Source: Streptococcus thermophilus (GTDB lineage Bacteria; Actinomycetota; Actinomycetes; Mycobacteriales; Mycobacteriaceae). Taken from it: a stretch of 64,000 nucleotides of DNA. This document shows positions 1-9,047 of the stretch, piece by piece. The notes under the pieces are model-generated. The model did not search any database, was not told where the DNA came from, and saw only the letters and a program-made list of their open reading frames with translations. How positions within the stretch are numbered: position 1 is the stretch's first letter; every line of letters starts with the position of its first letter. The DNA is taken from contig UYIL01000003.1 of NCBI GenBank assembly GCA_900618065.1, positions 930,001 through 994,000 of the forward strand. The letters are read 5' to 3'. The position numbers were made by a program, and so were the translations under genes.

Positions 1-81
1 GCCGAGAGCGGGGACGTGGCTGGCGATGAGAAGCACCGGGATGAGTCTCTCGGAGAAACGGGGCGTGCCGCCACGGACTAG
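1..81 (+). CDS. C-terminal end of an upstream gene (partial)
   Basis: Frame 1 is open from the window edge to a TAG at 79-81, giving 26 residues of a hydrophilic Glu/Asp/Arg-rich tail. The stop lies 2 nt before the first possible purN start, as in a co-transcribed pair. In corynebacteria the gene before purN usually encodes a DUF6350-type membrane protein, and this could be its cytoplasmic tail. With so little sequence the identity is only a guess, and the reading frame itself is moderately supported. Confidence 0.4.
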   Translation, partial: AESGDVAGDEKHRDESLGETGRAATD

Positions 82-83
82 AC

Positions 84-689
84 TTGGTCGTTGTGTCAGA
101 CTCTTCAGGCTCTTCAACCATTTCGGTCGCCGTGTTGGTGTCGGGGTCGGGGACGCTGCTGCAGGCGATCCTCGATCACCGTGGCCACTACAGCGTCGAC
201 ATCGTGGTCGCCGATGTTGAGTGCCCCGCGTTGGACCGTGCGCGTGCCGCCGGCATCCGGGCTGAGGTCGTCGAGATGGCAGGTGACCGCAACACATGGA
301 ATGCCCGTCTGGCGGAGACTGTCGCAACCGCCGCGCCTGACGTGGTGGTGTCCGCCGGGTTCATGAAGATCCTCGGCCGGGGTTTCTTGGACCGGTTCGA
401 AGGCTCGCTGATCAACACCCACCCGGCGCTTCTGCCCGCGTTCCCCGGCGCGCACGCCGTGAGGGATGCGCTCGCGTACGGCGTGAAAGTCACGGGTACG
501 ACGGTGCATTACATCGATTCGGGTGTGGACACTGGCGAGATCATTGCCCAGCGTGCGCTGGACGTGCGTGAGGGGGAGACCGAAGAAGAGTTGCACGAAC
601 GGATTAAGGTTATGGAGCGTGAGTTGATCGTCGATACGCTCAATCGCGCTACCCCCACAACGACCGGAAAGGTTGAGTTCTCCGCATGA
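84..689 (+). CDS. purN: Phosphoribosylglycinamide formyltransferase (GART)
   Basis: Transfers the formyl group of 10-formyl-THF to GAR, the third step of de novo purine synthesis, in the cytoplasm. The N-terminal VLVSGSGT loop binds phosphate. The catalytic motif [16 protein letters not shown] (about residues 109-124) carries the conserved Asn/His, and [13 protein letters not shown] supplies the conserved Asp. The length of about 200 aa is typical. The start is uncertain: TTG at 84 or GTG at 93, neither with a strong ribosome binding site. The stop overlaps the purH start in ATGA, so translation is probably coupled. The neighbouring purH catalyses the last two steps of the same pathway. Confidence 0.95.
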   Translation: MVVVSDSSGSSTISVAVLVSGSGTLLQAILDHRGHYSVDIVVADVECPALDRARAAGIRAEVVEMAGDRNTWNARLAETVATAAPDVVVSAGFMKILGRGFLDRFEGSLINTHPALLPAFPGAHAVRDALAYGVKVTGTTVHYIDSGVDTGEIIAQRALDVREGETEEELHERIKVMERELIVDTLNRATPTTTGKVEFSA

Positions 690-2221
690 CCCGCACACCC
701 ATCAAACGCGCCCTGATCAGTGTTTTCGATAAGACGGGCTTGGATGAGCTCGCGGCTGCACTCGCTGAGGCCGGCGTGGAGATCGTCTCGACCGGTTCGA
801 CAGCGCAGCGCATTAAGGACGCTGGCGCGAACGTGACCGAGGTTGCGGAGCTCACCGGCTTCCCGGAGGTGCTGGATGGCCGTGTGAAGACGCTGCACCC
901 GCGCGTTCACGCCGGCATCCTGGCGGACCTGCGCAAGGATGAGCACGCTAAGCAGATCCGGGAGCTCGGCGTAGAGCCGTTCGAGCTTGTCGTAGTCAAC
1001 CTTTACCCGTTCAGCGAGACAGTTGACTCCGGCGCGGGCTTCGACGAGGTCGTAGAAATGATCGACATTGGCGGGCCCTCGATGGTGCGCGCAGCCGCGA
1101 AAAACCACCCGTCCGTTGCGGTCGTTGTGGACCCGGCCCGCTACGGCGAGGTTATCGAGGCCGTGCGCAGCGGCGGCTTCGACGAGGGGGAGCGCCGCCA
1201 GCTCGCGGCTGACGCGTTCAAGCACACGGCGCTTTACGACGCTGCGGTTTCCACCTGGTTCGCCGACCAACGTGGCGCAGACGGCACCGCGACACAAAAG
1301 ACGACTTTGCGCTACGGCGAGAACCCGCACCAGTCCGCGCAGCTCATCTCCGACGGCACGGGGTTGGCTGGCGCTACCCAGCGCGGCGGCAAGGAAATGT
1401 CCTACAACAACTACCAGGATGCTGATGCGGCATGGCGTGCCTGCTGGGACCACGAGCGGCCGTGCGTGGCCGTAATCAAGCACGCGAACCCGTGCGGGAT
1501 CGCGGTTTCCGACACCTCTATCGCAGACGCTCACTTCAAGGCCCACGCCTGCGACCCAGTCAGCGCCTACGGTGGCGTGATTGCCTCCAACCGCGAGGTC
1601 ACTGTGGAGATGGCTGAGCAGGTCGCCCCGATTTTCACTGAGGTCATCATCGCCCCGAGCTTTGCCGACGACGCGCTGGAGCTGCTGCAAACCAAAAAGA
1701 ACCTGCGCATCCTCACCGCTGATCAGCCGGAGCGCGCGGGCAAGGAGATTAAGCAGATCTCCGGCGGCACGCTCATCCAGGAACGCGACATCTACCAGGC
1801 GGAGGGCGACAAGCCGGAGAATTGGGAGCTGGCCGCCGGTGAGCCAGCCGATGAGCAGACCCTGGCGGACCTCGCGTTCGCATGGAACGCTGTGCGCTGC
1901 GTGAAGTCCAACGCGATCCTTATCGCTCACGACGGTGCCGCAGTAGGCGTGGGCATGGGGCAGGTCAACCGTCTCGACTCCGCCCGTTTGGCTGTCGAGC
2001 GCGCGAACACCCTCGATGAGGGGCGCAACCGTTCCAACGGTGCTGTCGCCGCTTCCGACGCCTTCTTCCCGTTCGCCGACGGCTTCCAGATTCTGGCCGA
2101 TGCTGGCGTGAAGGCCGTGGTGCAGCCGGGTGGTTCGATCCGTGACGACGAGGTTGTGGCAGCGGCCAAGGAAGCGGGTGTGACCATGTATTTTACGGGC
2201 ACCCGCCACTTCTCCCACTAA
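686..2221 (+). CDS. purH: Bifunctional AICAR transformylase / IMP cyclohydrolase
   Basis: Catalyses the final two steps of IMP synthesis: formylation of AICAR and ring closure. The N-terminal MGS-like cyclohydrolase domain covers about residues 1-195 ([28 protein letters not shown]). The C-terminal AICARFT domain follows, with KHANPCG carrying the catalytic Lys265-His266 pair. The 511 aa length is normal for the family. It starts inside the purN stop (4-nt overlap), so the two form an operon. No clear terminator follows before the next gene, 61 nt downstream. Confidence 0.97.
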   Translation: MTRTPIKRALISVFDKTGLDELAAALAEAGVEIVSTGSTAQRIKDAGANVTEVAELTGFPEVLDGRVKTLHPRVHAGILADLRKDEHAKQIRELGVEPFELVVVNLYPFSETVDSGAGFDEVVEMIDIGGPSMVRAAAKNHPSVAVVVDPARYGEVIEAVRSGGFDEGERRQLAADAFKHTALYDAAVSTWFADQRGADGTATQKTTLRYGENPHQSAQLISDGTGLAGATQRGGKEMSYNNYQDADAAWRACWDHERPCVAVIKHANPCGIAVSDTSIADAHFKAHACDPVSAYGGVIASNREVTVEMAEQVAPIFTEVIIAPSFADDALELLQTKKNLRILTADQPERAGKEIKQISGGTLIQERDIYQAEGDKPENWELAAGEPADEQTLADLAFAWNAVRCVKSNAILIAHDGAAVGVGMGQVNRLDSARLAVERANTLDEGRNRSNGAVAASDAFFPFADGFQILADAGVKAVVQPGGSIRDDEVVAAAKEAGVTMYFTGTRHFSH

Positions 2222-2282
2222 GTGTCGCAGGGACCCCGCGCCCAGTGGTGCTTTCTGCGGAAACAATGCAATAATTGACGGC

Positions 2283-2837
2283 GTGAGCAATGAGAACTGG
2301 GGCGCACCCCACAGCCAGTTCCAACCTGGTATGTATCCCCCGCAGTACCCGCCGGCACCGCAGCAGAAGTCGTCCAACACTGGAATGATCATTATGAGCG
2401 TCATCGCCGTGCTGTTGGCCATCGCGCTGACAGGGTTTCTGGTCTACTACTTCACGACGAATTCGAACTCGAGCCGCGCCGCGAATGAGCCCGCATTGAC
2501 CAGTGTGCAGCAGCCGAGCGAGGGCGAACGCCCCACCGTCACCCAAACGGTGAATGCGCCCGCTCCGAGCCAGCAGGGGCAACCGAAACCGGCGAATAAA
2601 CCCGCGAAGAACTACACCGATTACTGGGTGAATGACTCGGATGTGACCACTCCGCAGTTCGCCGCAAACGTGTTCTCCGCCTTCGTGGCCAAGTACAACT
2701 CTTCCGGCAACCCGAACGTCACGTTGTACGGGGTGTACAGCCCCGTCACGGGTAAAAGCTACGACATGACCTGCCGCGACCAGGGTCCGCACGTCGCGTG
2801 CACCGGTGGCAGGAACGCGGCAGTCTACATCTCGTAG
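2283..2837 (+). CDS. Proline-rich single-pass membrane protein, unknown function
   Basis: 184 aa from a GTG start. The cytoplasmic N-terminus is rich in Pro, Gln and Tyr (NWGAPHSQFQPGMYPPQYPP). One transmembrane helix follows (about residues 37-60), then a Pro/Gln/Thr-rich linker and an extracytoplasmic C-terminal domain of about 70 aa with two Cys (TCRDQGPHVACTGG) that could form a disulfide. An AATAAT -10-like box at 2270-2275 lies 7 nt before the GTG, consistent with a nearly leaderless mRNA. The layout is common in actinobacterial envelope proteins. I do not recognise the family and assign no function. Confidence 0.8.
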   Translation: MSNENWGAPHSQFQPGMYPPQYPPAPQQKSSNTGMIIMSVIAVLLAIALTGFLVYYFTTNSNSSRAANEPALTSVQQPSEGERPTVTQTVNAPAPSQQGQPKPANKPAKNYTDYWVNDSDVTTPQFAANVFSAFVAKYNSSGNPNVTLYGVYSPVTGKSYDMTCRDQGPHVACTGGRNAAVYIS

Positions 2838-2842
2838 ATCCT

Positions 2843-3736
2843 GTGAGACGTCATCGTGCGCTCCCGTGCGCAGCATTGTGCGTGTGCCTACTGTCTGCCT
2901 GCACGGTCTCTCCGCTTAGCCCGGTAGGTGGCAGCGGCGGCGACACACTGCCGGAACCGTCCATTGGCACCCCCGCCGACAACGATCCTGTCCACCTGCC
3001 CCCACCGCCGGAGCAGACCGCGCCGCAGTCGGTGGCGGGCAACACCCAGACGGTGCTCAATGGCGCTGTTGACAACGTGATTGCGGGCTTCGGTGGCCGC
3101 GCTGAAGTCGCGGTGTCTGGACAGGGAGGGGAGTTCTCCGCTGGGGATGCTGCAGGCTTCGCCTCCTGGTCCACTATCAAGGTGCCTATCGCTATCGCTG
3201 CGCTAAAGGAGCATCCGGAGATGGCGGGGGATGTCGCCTCAGCCATTACGGTCTCCGACAATGACGCCGCAATGGCCCTGTGGAACAGTGTGGCTCCGGA
3301 GGCGGTGGAAACAGTGCTGGCCGAAGGTGGAACACCGCTGACGGTCCAGCGCGAGCGGGTCCGTCTGGAGTTCTCGCCTTTCGGCCAAACCGTCTGGTCT
3401 GTAGTTGAGCAGGCCCGTTTCGCATCCAACCTGCAGTGCGTGACCGGTTCGGAACCAGTGCTCAACCTCATGGGCGGGATCGCAGCTGACCAATCCTATG
3501 GGTTAGGCACGCTCCCGGGGGCGCGGTTCAAGGGTGGATGGGGGCCGTCGTCAAGCGATGGCGCGTACGAGGTCCGCCAGTTCGGTCTCGTGCATGACAC
3601 CGCGGGGCGGAATGTCGCCGTCGCTGTCGCTGTGACTGCGGGAGACGGAAGTTACGAAAGCGGTCAAGTGATGGCGACTCACCTCGTCGCCCACATCGCC
3701 GCAGCGCTAGATAACGCCCCGGCTGCGAACTGCTAG
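2843..3736 (+). CDS. Lipoprotein, class A beta-lactamase-fold serine hydrolase
   Basis: 297 aa from GTG 2843, chosen because it gives a lipoprotein signal: RR-containing n-region, hydrophobic core and lipobox LLSAC (Cys about residue 20). The exported domain carries the three motifs of penicillin-interacting serine enzymes: STIK (Ser110), SDN (138-140) and KGG (230-232). A class A ExxLN omega-loop motif is not obvious, so hydrolysis of beta-lactams is not implied. It could be a peptidoglycan-related hydrolase or a ligand-binding derivative. It is paralogous to the protein at 4509-5405 (shared SEQARFA/VEQARFA, PGARFKGGW and RQFGLV blocks), which lies across amtR. Its TAG shares CTAG with the convergent amtR stop. 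Confidence 0.85.
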   Translation: MRRHRALPCAALCVCLLSACTVSPLSPVGGSGGDTLPEPSIGTPADNDPVHLPPPPEQTAPQSVAGNTQTVLNGAVDNVIAGFGGRAEVAVSGQGGEFSAGDAAGFASWSTIKVPIAIAALKEHPEMAGDVASAITVSDNDAAMALWNSVAPEAVETVLAEGGTPLTVQRERVRLEFSPFGQTVWSVVEQARFASNLQCVTGSEPVLNLMGGIAADQSYGLGTLPGARFKGGWGPSSSDGAYEVRQFGLVHDTAGRNVAVAVAVTAGDGSYESGQVMATHLVAHIAAALDNAPAANC

Positions 3737-4395
3737 TTGTTCTCCAGCAACTCGATGGTGCGCTCCCCGCGGTCCGGCGGAAGCTCAGCGTGCAAAACGT
3801 CTAACACCGCGTCCGCCAGCATGACGGATGGTGATGGCAACGCATCGGTGACCAGGGGATAGGGCGCTGTGCCCGTGTTGTCGCGCATTTCGACAGCTGC
3901 GAGCGACATGTGGAACGGCATCTCCACCAGCGGGTCATCGTCGCCCACGATCTCGGCCGCAAAGGAGCGGAAGTAGTCCTCCAGCTCTGCCCGCTCCTTG
4001 TGGTACTCCGCGAATTCCTCCGAAGTGGCCACCGGCAGTTGGTAGAGCCGGCCGATGTTCCACTCCGAGGACAACAATAAACGAGTTTGGGCAGCCACAA
4101 GCGCCCACAGTTTCTGGTTCGGGGACGCATCCGAATCTCGCAGCACCGCACCGAGAGCCAGCGAGGGCTCAATAGTGGACTTCAGCAGCGTGAGAAAGAT
4201 GTCGGCTTTGGAAGGGAAGTGATAATACAGTGAAGCCTGGCGCACACCCACGGCATCGGCGATTTCATGTGTGGAGGTTGTGGCGAAACCCTGTTTGGTG
4301 AACAGCTCCGCAGATGCGTCGAGAATTTCCTCGCGCGCGGTGCGTCCAGAGCGTCGCGGCGACGACTTCCGTGGCCGGCCGACACTTCCTGCCAT
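3733..4395 (-). CDS. amtR: TetR-family nitrogen regulator AmtR
   Basis: 220 aa. A basic N-terminus (VGRPRKSSPRRSGR) precedes a TetR helix-turn-helix at about residues 20-66 (FATTSTHEIADAV, QASLYYHFPSK). The DNA-binding half closely matches my memory of C. glutamicum AmtR, and the position between purH and the rpsR cluster is the same. AmtR represses ammonium uptake and assimilation genes and is released by adenylylated GlnK. None of those target genes is in this window. It is transcribed divergently from the hydrolase at 4509 across a 113-bp gap. The role is inferred from homology and synteny. Confidence 0.9.
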   Translation of the reverse strand: MAGSVGRPRKSSPRRSGRTAREEILDASAELFTKQGFATTSTHEIADAVGVRQASLYYHFPSKADIFLTLLKSTIEPSLALGAVLRDSDASPNQKLWALVAAQTRLLLSSEWNIGRLYQLPVATSEEFAEYHKERAELEDYFRSFAAEIVGDDDPLVEMPFHMSLAAVEMRDNTGTAPYPLVTDALPSPSVMLADAVLDVLHAELPPDRGERTIELLENN

Positions 4396-4494
4396 CTTTT
4401 CCTCCTGGCGACATTTTTAACCTGTCAACCAAAAGATACCCGAAGTTCAACCGGTGGCCTATAACGCCATCCAGCTTCGGGCGGAATGCAGGGC

Positions 4495-4500
4495 TATGAT
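4495..4500 (+). promoter_or_regulatory. -10 box of a near-leaderless promoter
   Basis: TATGAT lies 8 nt before the ATG at 4509, so transcription would begin at or next to the start codon. No convincing -35 hexamer and no Shine-Dalgarno sequence are visible. Leaderless mRNAs are common in corynebacteria. Confidence 0.4.
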
Positions 4501-4508
4501 CTGTAGCC

Positions 4509-5405
4509 ATGATGCGCCACCTCGCCGCTTTCCTCGCTGCAGCCGGGATAGCGATGCCCACTATTGCTGTTCCGAACATTGCGGAAATGCCCGTCATCGG
4601 CCCGGCCGCAGTGCAAGCGTTCAACCAAATTCCCGCTAACGTCAAACGCGACCTGGGGTGGCCGACCCCAATGTCCAGCCAGGCCCTGGGCCTGGACACC
4701 GCCGCACCGCAGCAGCGTCCACAGCCGGTGAACATCCAGCCGCAGCTGCAAGGAATTGTTAACCGTGTCAACGCTCGTCATGGCGGGCAGGTCACTATTT
4801 CCGTTTTCAGCCCTGGCGCTAGTGCGACGGCGGGGGATAACCGGCCCCAGCCGGCCTACTCCACAATGAAGGTGCCTGTTTCCATCGCGGCCCTCAAGCA
4901 GGACCGTCCGCGCTGGTACCGCGATGCGGAACTAGCAGTGACCGTTTCCGACAATCCCGCCATGCACCGCATGTCTGGTGCTATCCCCACCCACCAGGTG
5001 CAGACGGTGCTGGGCGAAGGCCGCACCCGTACTGCCAACTCCCCGGCGCACAAGATGTCCACGTTATGGACCACGAGCGAGCAGGCGCGGTTTGCAGCCA
5101 ACCTCCCGTGCGTGAACGGCTCCCGCCCCGTTGTGGACATGATGGGCAGGATCACCCCCGAACAGCGCTGGGGGCTGGGGCGCATGCCCGGTGCACGCTT
5201 CAAAGGCGGCTGGAACTACCACCACAACGGGGGCTACCTGGCGCGCCAGTTCGGACTGGTGCGCGGCCCCCGCGGTGATGTCGCCATCGCCATCACGGCT
5301 TATGCGCCCCACGGCGGCTACGGCAAAGCAACGCACATGCTCAACGACATTGCAGCTGAACTGAATGGCCAGCTCGGCTCCCTGCCCGTCGCTCGCTGCG
5401 GGTAG
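4509..5405 (+). CDS. Secreted class A beta-lactamase-fold serine hydrolase (paralogue)
   Basis: 298 aa with an N-terminal Sec signal peptide (MMRHLAAFLAAAGIAMPTIA) but no lipobox. The motifs are STMK (Ser118), SDN (147-149) and KGG (232-234), in the same order and spacing as the lipoprotein at 2843-3736. Shared blocks include KVPVSIAALK, SEQARFAANLPC, PGARFKGGW and RQFGLV. A duplicated ancestral gene, one copy lipid-anchored and one released, is the simplest reading. The omega-loop Glu motif of true class A enzymes is not evident, so the substrate is unknown; a cell-wall peptide ligand is one possibility. A strong terminator follows. Confidence 0.85.
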   Translation: MMRHLAAFLAAAGIAMPTIAVPNIAEMPVIGPAAVQAFNQIPANVKRDLGWPTPMSSQALGLDTAAPQQRPQPVNIQPQLQGIVNRVNARHGGQVTISVFSPGASATAGDNRPQPAYSTMKVPVSIAALKQDRPRWYRDAELAVTVSDNPAMHRMSGAIPTHQVQTVLGEGRTRTANSPAHKMSTLWTTSEQARFAANLPCVNGSRPVVDMMGRITPEQRWGLGRMPGARFKGGWNYHHNGGYLARQFGLVRGPRGDVAIAITAYAPHGGYGKATHMLNDIAAELNGQLGSLPVARCG

Positions 5406-5431
5406 CGCGCATAACGCACCGCCCAATAGAA

Positions 5432-5470
5432 GAAGCGCCCGGCTCCGTCAGGGGAGCGGGGCGCTTTTCT
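5432..5470. terminator. Bidirectional rho-independent terminator
   Basis: GC-rich hairpin: AAGCGCCCGGCTCC pairs with GGAGCGGGGCGCTT around a short loop, followed by TTTTCT on the + strand and preceded by A-rich sequence. It lies between two convergent genes (the secreted hydrolase and rpsR) and could serve both. Confidence 0.8.
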
Positions 5471-5492
5471 TACGCTGCTGTCAACCAGTGAT

Positions 5493-5741
5493 TTAGCGGC
5501 TGGTGAACGGCAGCAGTGCCATCTCGCGGGCGTTCTTCACAGCGGTAGCCACCTGGCGCTGCTGCTGCGGGGTCAGCCCGGTCACACGGCGGGAACGGAT
5601 CTTGTGGCGGTCGGAGATGAACAGACGCAGGGTCTCAATGTCCTTGTAGTCGACTGCCTCAATGCCCTTGGCCTTGAGCGGGTTCTTCTTCGGGCGGCGG
5701 GACTGCTCCATCCGCGCCTTACGGTTGTTGTTGCGCTTCAT
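5493..5741 (-). CDS. rpsR: 30S ribosomal protein S18, zinc-free form
   Basis: 82 aa; a small-subunit protein. The [20 protein letters not shown] and GKI-like [17 protein letters not shown] blocks are diagnostic. There is no Cys, so it is the C-minus form that lacks a zinc ribbon. Last gene of the leftward run rpmB-rpmG-rpsN-rpsR, 18 nt after rpsN. Confidence 0.97.
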   Translation of the reverse strand: MKRNNNRKARMEQSRRPKKNPLKAKGIEAVDYKDIETLRLFISDRHKIRSRRVTGLTPQQQRQVATAVKNAREMALLPFTSR

Positions 5742-5759
5742 TAGTGGTGCACTCCTTGA

Positions 5760-6065
5760 TTACCAGGACGACTTGCGGACGCCCGGCAGCTCACCGCGGT
5801 GAGCCATCTCGCGCATGCGGACGCGGGACAGGCCGAACTTGCGGAGGTAGCCGCGGGGGCGACCGTCGTGAGAGTCGCGGTTACGAACGCGAGCCGGGGA
5901 GGCATCGCGTGGCTGACGGTTGAGCTCGAACTGAGCCTCGAGACGGTCCTCATCGGACGTCTCCGGGTTGCGGATGATCGCCTTGAGCTCCTGGCGGCGC
6001 TGCGCGTAACGCTCGACGATCTCCTTGCGCTTTTCGTTCTTAGCGATCTTGGACTTCTTAGCCAT
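5760..6065 (-). CDS. rpsN: 30S ribosomal protein S14, long zinc-free form
   Basis: 101 aa. Begins [12 protein letters not shown] and ends with the S14 signature [22 protein letters not shown]...GVRKSSW. The 100-aa length and absence of Cys mark the zinc-independent type rather than the 61-aa zinc-ribbon type. Starts 2 nt after the rpmG stop in the leftward ribosomal operon. Confidence 0.97.
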   Translation of the reverse strand: MAKKSKIAKNEKRKEIVERYAQRRQELKAIIRNPETSDEDRLEAQFELNRQPRDASPARVRNRDSHDGRPRGYLRKFGLSRVRMREMAHRGELPGVRKSSW

Positions 6066-6067
6066 TT

Positions 6068-6232
6068 CTATCGCTCCTCGCGGAATTCAACGTGCTTGCG
6101 CGCGACCGGGTCGTACTTCTTCAACGAGATGCGGTCCGGGTTGTTGCGCTTGTTCTTACGGGTGACGTAGGTGTAGCCGGTGCCCGCGGTGCTCTTGAGC
6201 TTGATGATCGGGCGGATATCGTTCTTTGGCAT
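6068..6232 (-). CDS. rpmG: 50S ribosomal protein L33, zinc-free form
   Basis: A 54-aa protein read on the minus strand: begins [19 protein letters not shown], continues [15 protein letters not shown], and ends [12 protein letters not shown] with TAG at 6068-6070. It lacks the CxxC pairs of zinc-binding L33. The ATG overlaps the rpmB TAA by 1 nt (TAATG), indicating translational coupling. Confidence 0.95.
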   Translation of the reverse strand: MPKNDIRPIIKLKSTAGTGYTYVTRKNKRNNPDRISLKKYDPVARKHVEFREER

Positions 6233-6468
6233 TAGACCTTCTCCCCTCGGGCGCGGATCTGGGCGACGACGGACTCGATGCCGTCACGGTCGATGATCTT
6301 CAGACCCTTGGTGGAAACGTTCAGCGTGATGGTACGGCCCTCAGAGGGCAGGTAAAAGCGCCGCTTCTGCACGTTGGGGTTCCAACGGCGCGAGTGGCGG
6401 CGGTGCGAGTGAGACACGGTTTTGCCGAACGACGGCTGCTTCCCCGTGACCTGGCAATGTGCCGACAT
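6232..6468 (-). CDS. rpmB: 50S ribosomal protein L28
   Basis: 78 aa; begins [23 protein letters not shown] and contains the L28 core [12 protein letters not shown] and [15 protein letters not shown]. Only one Cys is present, so no zinc ribbon. It is first in the leftward operon rpmB-rpmG-rpsN-rpsR and is preceded by a good ribosome binding site (AGGAGAAAG). I found no obvious Zur-type palindrome in the 200 bp upstream. Confidence 0.96.
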   Translation of the reverse strand: MSAHCQVTGKQPSFGKTVSHSHRRHSRRWNPNVQKRRFYLPSEGRTITLNVSTKGLKIIDRDGIESVVAQIRARGEKV

Positions 6469-6670
6469 GGTTACTTCTTTCTCCTAGCCGCTTGAAAACT
6501 CGGAGACATGCAATAGCTGACACCACACTCGAAACTAGAAATCGGCCTGGAAGTGAGGATGGCCGGGTGAGCTCGAGGGCATCAAAAGTCACCGGTTGAC
6601 TAAGCGTAAACGTGTACTTCGACAACAGCGAGAGTCAACAATACACCCGCGGCGGGCGATCTCCTAATCC

Positions 6671-7159
6671 CTAAAAGGCTATCGCCGCGGCCATTGGAAC
6701 TCCAACGGCGAATGGGGCCAACACGAGTCCGCGTTTGATGTAGTCGGCCCATGGTAGCTCCACTGAGTTCCGGCGCAGTTGATCGTGCCACAGGAGGGTC
6801 GCCGGGCATGCCCACGGGCGTCGAGCCAGTGCGACCGCCATCGGGGTGAGCATGATCGCGGTGGTGTCGAGTGATGAGAAGACGGTGGTGAACACGCTCA
6901 AAGCCATGAAGGCTGCCCACAAAGACCACTCGTTGCGGGCAATCATTTCCATGCAACGGGCGAGCGCGTCGAACGCCCCGGCTTTGGAAGCGATGTTGAC
7001 GACAATCGACATACCCGCAACAAACACGATGATCGGCGCGAGGCTGGCTGAAACATCGGTGAGCTCCCCAGGATTGGCGAGGGCGAGGTAGCCGCCAGCG
7101 GGGGCCGTGGCAGCGAGATAGAGGGGAATGGCCGGTGATTTCGGGATAATGCGCATCAT
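6671..7159 (-). pseudogene. Internally deleted SLC13/ArsB-type permease
   Basis: The 162-aa frame starts like an arsenite/dicarboxylate-type permease: membrane segments around PIIVFVAGMSIVVNIA, then SLDTTAIMLTPMAVALARR. It then jumps, near 6785-6830, straight into the normal C-terminal end of the family (ATLLWHDQLRR...PWADYIKRGLVLAP). Full-length members have about 400 aa, so roughly 240 internal residues are missing while the frame stays open. The remaining segments cannot form the usual two-repeat transporter fold. I call it a pseudogene by internal deletion; a functional mini-protein cannot be excluded. Confidence 0.7.
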
Positions 7160-7321
7160 CAGCAGTATGTGCCCAGTTGGCCGCTACCGCAGCCCGTGGA
7201 CTGTGCACCGGCGCCGCCGGCTTTGCGGAGGCGAGCGTTTGGCGGAAGTCATGTCCAGTAGCGTGGCGGATGCGTTGCCGCACAACGGAACGTAAGCGGC
7301 AGCGGTGCTATTGTCGCGCGC

Positions 7322-8617
7322 ATGACCCCGCAACCTCAGGAGCATGCTTATCGACGCATTGTTGCTCTCGATGTTGCCCGCGGCCTAGCCATTTTGGGAA
7401 CCCTGTTGACGAATATTTGGTTGTTCGCCGCATTGGCCGAGGATCTTCTTGCGGGGTTTGTGCCGGGTGCATCTATTGCTGGGCAGGCCATGGATTTTGC
7501 TCGCGGGACGGCCCAGGACGATCTCCGCTTCGATGCCTGGTTCGTCGATTCGCTTCTCTATCTGTTCACCGAGGGAAAATTCTTGGGTCTGTTGACCATC
7601 ATGTTCGGCGTCGGTGTGGAGATCCAACGGCAGAACCGGCTGCGTCGAGGAATGCCGTGGCCGGGCGGGTACATGTGGCGCGCGGGTGTTCTCGTGCTTG
7701 AGGGATTGCTGAACTACATTTTCATCTTCGACTTCGATGTGCTCATGGGGTACGGTCTGACCGCTCTGGCTGTAGCTCCAATTCTTGCGCGCAGTGAGAA
7801 GGTGCAGAAGGCCTGGATGATTGCCGGGTTGTGCGTGCACGCGCTCGTTGTGGCGGTGTTCACCGTGTGGGCAGTCGCGTTGAATCTCATGCTGAAGAAT
7901 GTGGAGTCCGACGAACTGGCTTTCGACGAGTTCATGAGCGACTACTCCACCGAGAGCTATTGGGGCATGGTCGACTACCGTGTGCGGGACTTCATCGGCG
8001 GGCGGTGGGAAGTGCCGATCATGTTCTTCATGGGGGTGGGCGTGTTCATTATCGGTGCGCGTTTGTACCGGGCCGGACTGTTTCAGCCCGCCGGCCACCG
8101 CCTACGCAAGAAGGTGATGGCGATTGGTTTTGGTGTCGGCCTGCCGCTGGACTGGGCTTTGAGGATTTTCCTGACTATCTATGCTTCCCCGGTTGCCCGC
8201 TACGTCACCTCAACGGTCGTGGCATTTGGGGTGCTGGCGCTCATCGCCGGTTTCTACGTGCGGAAAGACAATGCTCTCGGCGGCGCAGGCAAACCCATCG
8301 CGGCTGTGGGGCGCATGGCGCTAACATGTTACATCCTGCAGAATGCGATTGCCTCGATCATCTTCTACGATTTCGGCTTCGGGGTAGCCCGGCGTATCCA
8401 AGGACCGTACTTGACTTACTGGGTGCTACTCATTTTCCTGGCTATCGCCACAGGACTGATCCTGTTCAGTGTTCTGTGGCTGAGCAAATTCAGCCGCGGG
8501 CCGATGGAGATGATGATGAAACGGATCTACGGGCCGTTGGCGAAGCGGCGGGATGAGCGGATTCTGCGCAAGAGGCGCGCAGCTGCGTCAACAGCACCGA
8601 AATCGGCGGGGGCGTGA
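7322..8617 (+). CDS. DUF418-family polytopic membrane protein
   Basis: 431 aa, with about 8-10 predicted membrane helices. The start RRIVALDVARGLAILGTLLTNI is characteristic of DUF418 / YeiB-type proteins. Further conserved blocks are LFTEGKFLGLLTIMFGVG and, in the C-terminal DUF418 domain, GKPIAAVGRMALTCYILQN. The C-terminus is a basic cytoplasmic tail (RRDERILRKRRAA). Function is not established for the family, though a transport role is often suggested. With the neighbouring broken permease it separates rpmB from rpmE, which I recall as adjacent in C. glutamicum. Confidence 0.85.
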   Translation: MTPQPQEHAYRRIVALDVARGLAILGTLLTNIWLFAALAEDLLAGFVPGASIAGQAMDFARGTAQDDLRFDAWFVDSLLYLFTEGKFLGLLTIMFGVGVEIQRQNRLRRGMPWPGGYMWRAGVLVLEGLLNYIFIFDFDVLMGYGLTALAVAPILARSEKVQKAWMIAGLCVHALVVAVFTVWAVALNLMLKNVESDELAFDEFMSDYSTESYWGMVDYRVRDFIGGRWEVPIMFFMGVGVFIIGARLYRAGLFQPAGHRLRKKVMAIGFGVGLPLDWALRIFLTIYASPVARYVTSTVVAFGVLALIAGFYVRKDNALGGAGKPIAAVGRMALTCYILQNAIASIIFYDFGFGVARRIQGPYLTYWVLLIFLAIATGLILFSVLWLSKFSRGPMEMMMKRIYGPLAKRRDERILRKRRAAASTAPKSAGA

Positions 8618-8746
8618 TTTTCCTTTTCAGTGTCCTGCCGGTAACATCCCTGCAGTCCAATTCGCACCCAACTCAGGCACGATCCGCTTCACAGGCAGAT
8701 TGAAGCGGAACCGACCTGAAGTATCAATCCTGAGGGAAACGAAGAG

Positions 8747-9019
8747 ATGAAAAACGATATCCACCCTGATTACCACCCGGTAATCTTCCAGGACGCAGGT
8801 ACTGGCCACCAGTTCCTGACCCGTTCCACCGCAACCTCCGGCCGTACCGCCCAGTGGGAGGACGGCAACGAGTACCCGCTCATCGTTGTCGATGTCACCA
8901 GCGAGTCCCACCCGTTCTGGACGGGCGCGCAGCGTGTCATGGATACCGCTGGCCGTGTTGAGAAGTTCAACCGCCGTTTCGGTGGCATGGCTCGCCGCAA
9001 GAAGAAGTCCGACAACTAG
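8747..9019 (+). CDS. rpmE2: 50S ribosomal protein L31 type B (zinc-independent)
   Basis: 90 aa; begins [18 protein letters not shown] and contains [26 protein letters not shown], diagnostic of L31 type B. No CxxC motif is present. An upstream GAGGGA precedes the ATG. rpmF follows 28 nt later with its own strong AAGGAGGAG, and a terminator closes the pair. Confidence 0.96.
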   Translation: MKNDIHPDYHPVIFQDAGTGHQFLTRSTATSGRTAQWEDGNEYPLIVVDVTSESHPFWTGAQRVMDTAGRVEKFNRRFGGMARRKKKSDN

Positions 9020-9047
9020 TAACGGCCGTTAAGGAGGAGAAGACACT

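Noticed and set aside
509..2422. Reverse open frame opposite purN and purH
   Set aside because: Opposite two certain enzymes; no recognisable sequence.
4441..4508. AmtR-type operator (CTAT-N6-ATAG pattern) between amtR and the secreted hydrolase gene
   Set aside because: Only half-sites (CTAT at about 4460 and 4494) and one poor dyad; no full match.
6469..6670. Zur box upstream of rpmB
   Set aside because: No AT-rich GAAAATGATTTTC-like palindrome found by eye; short dyads present are at chance level.
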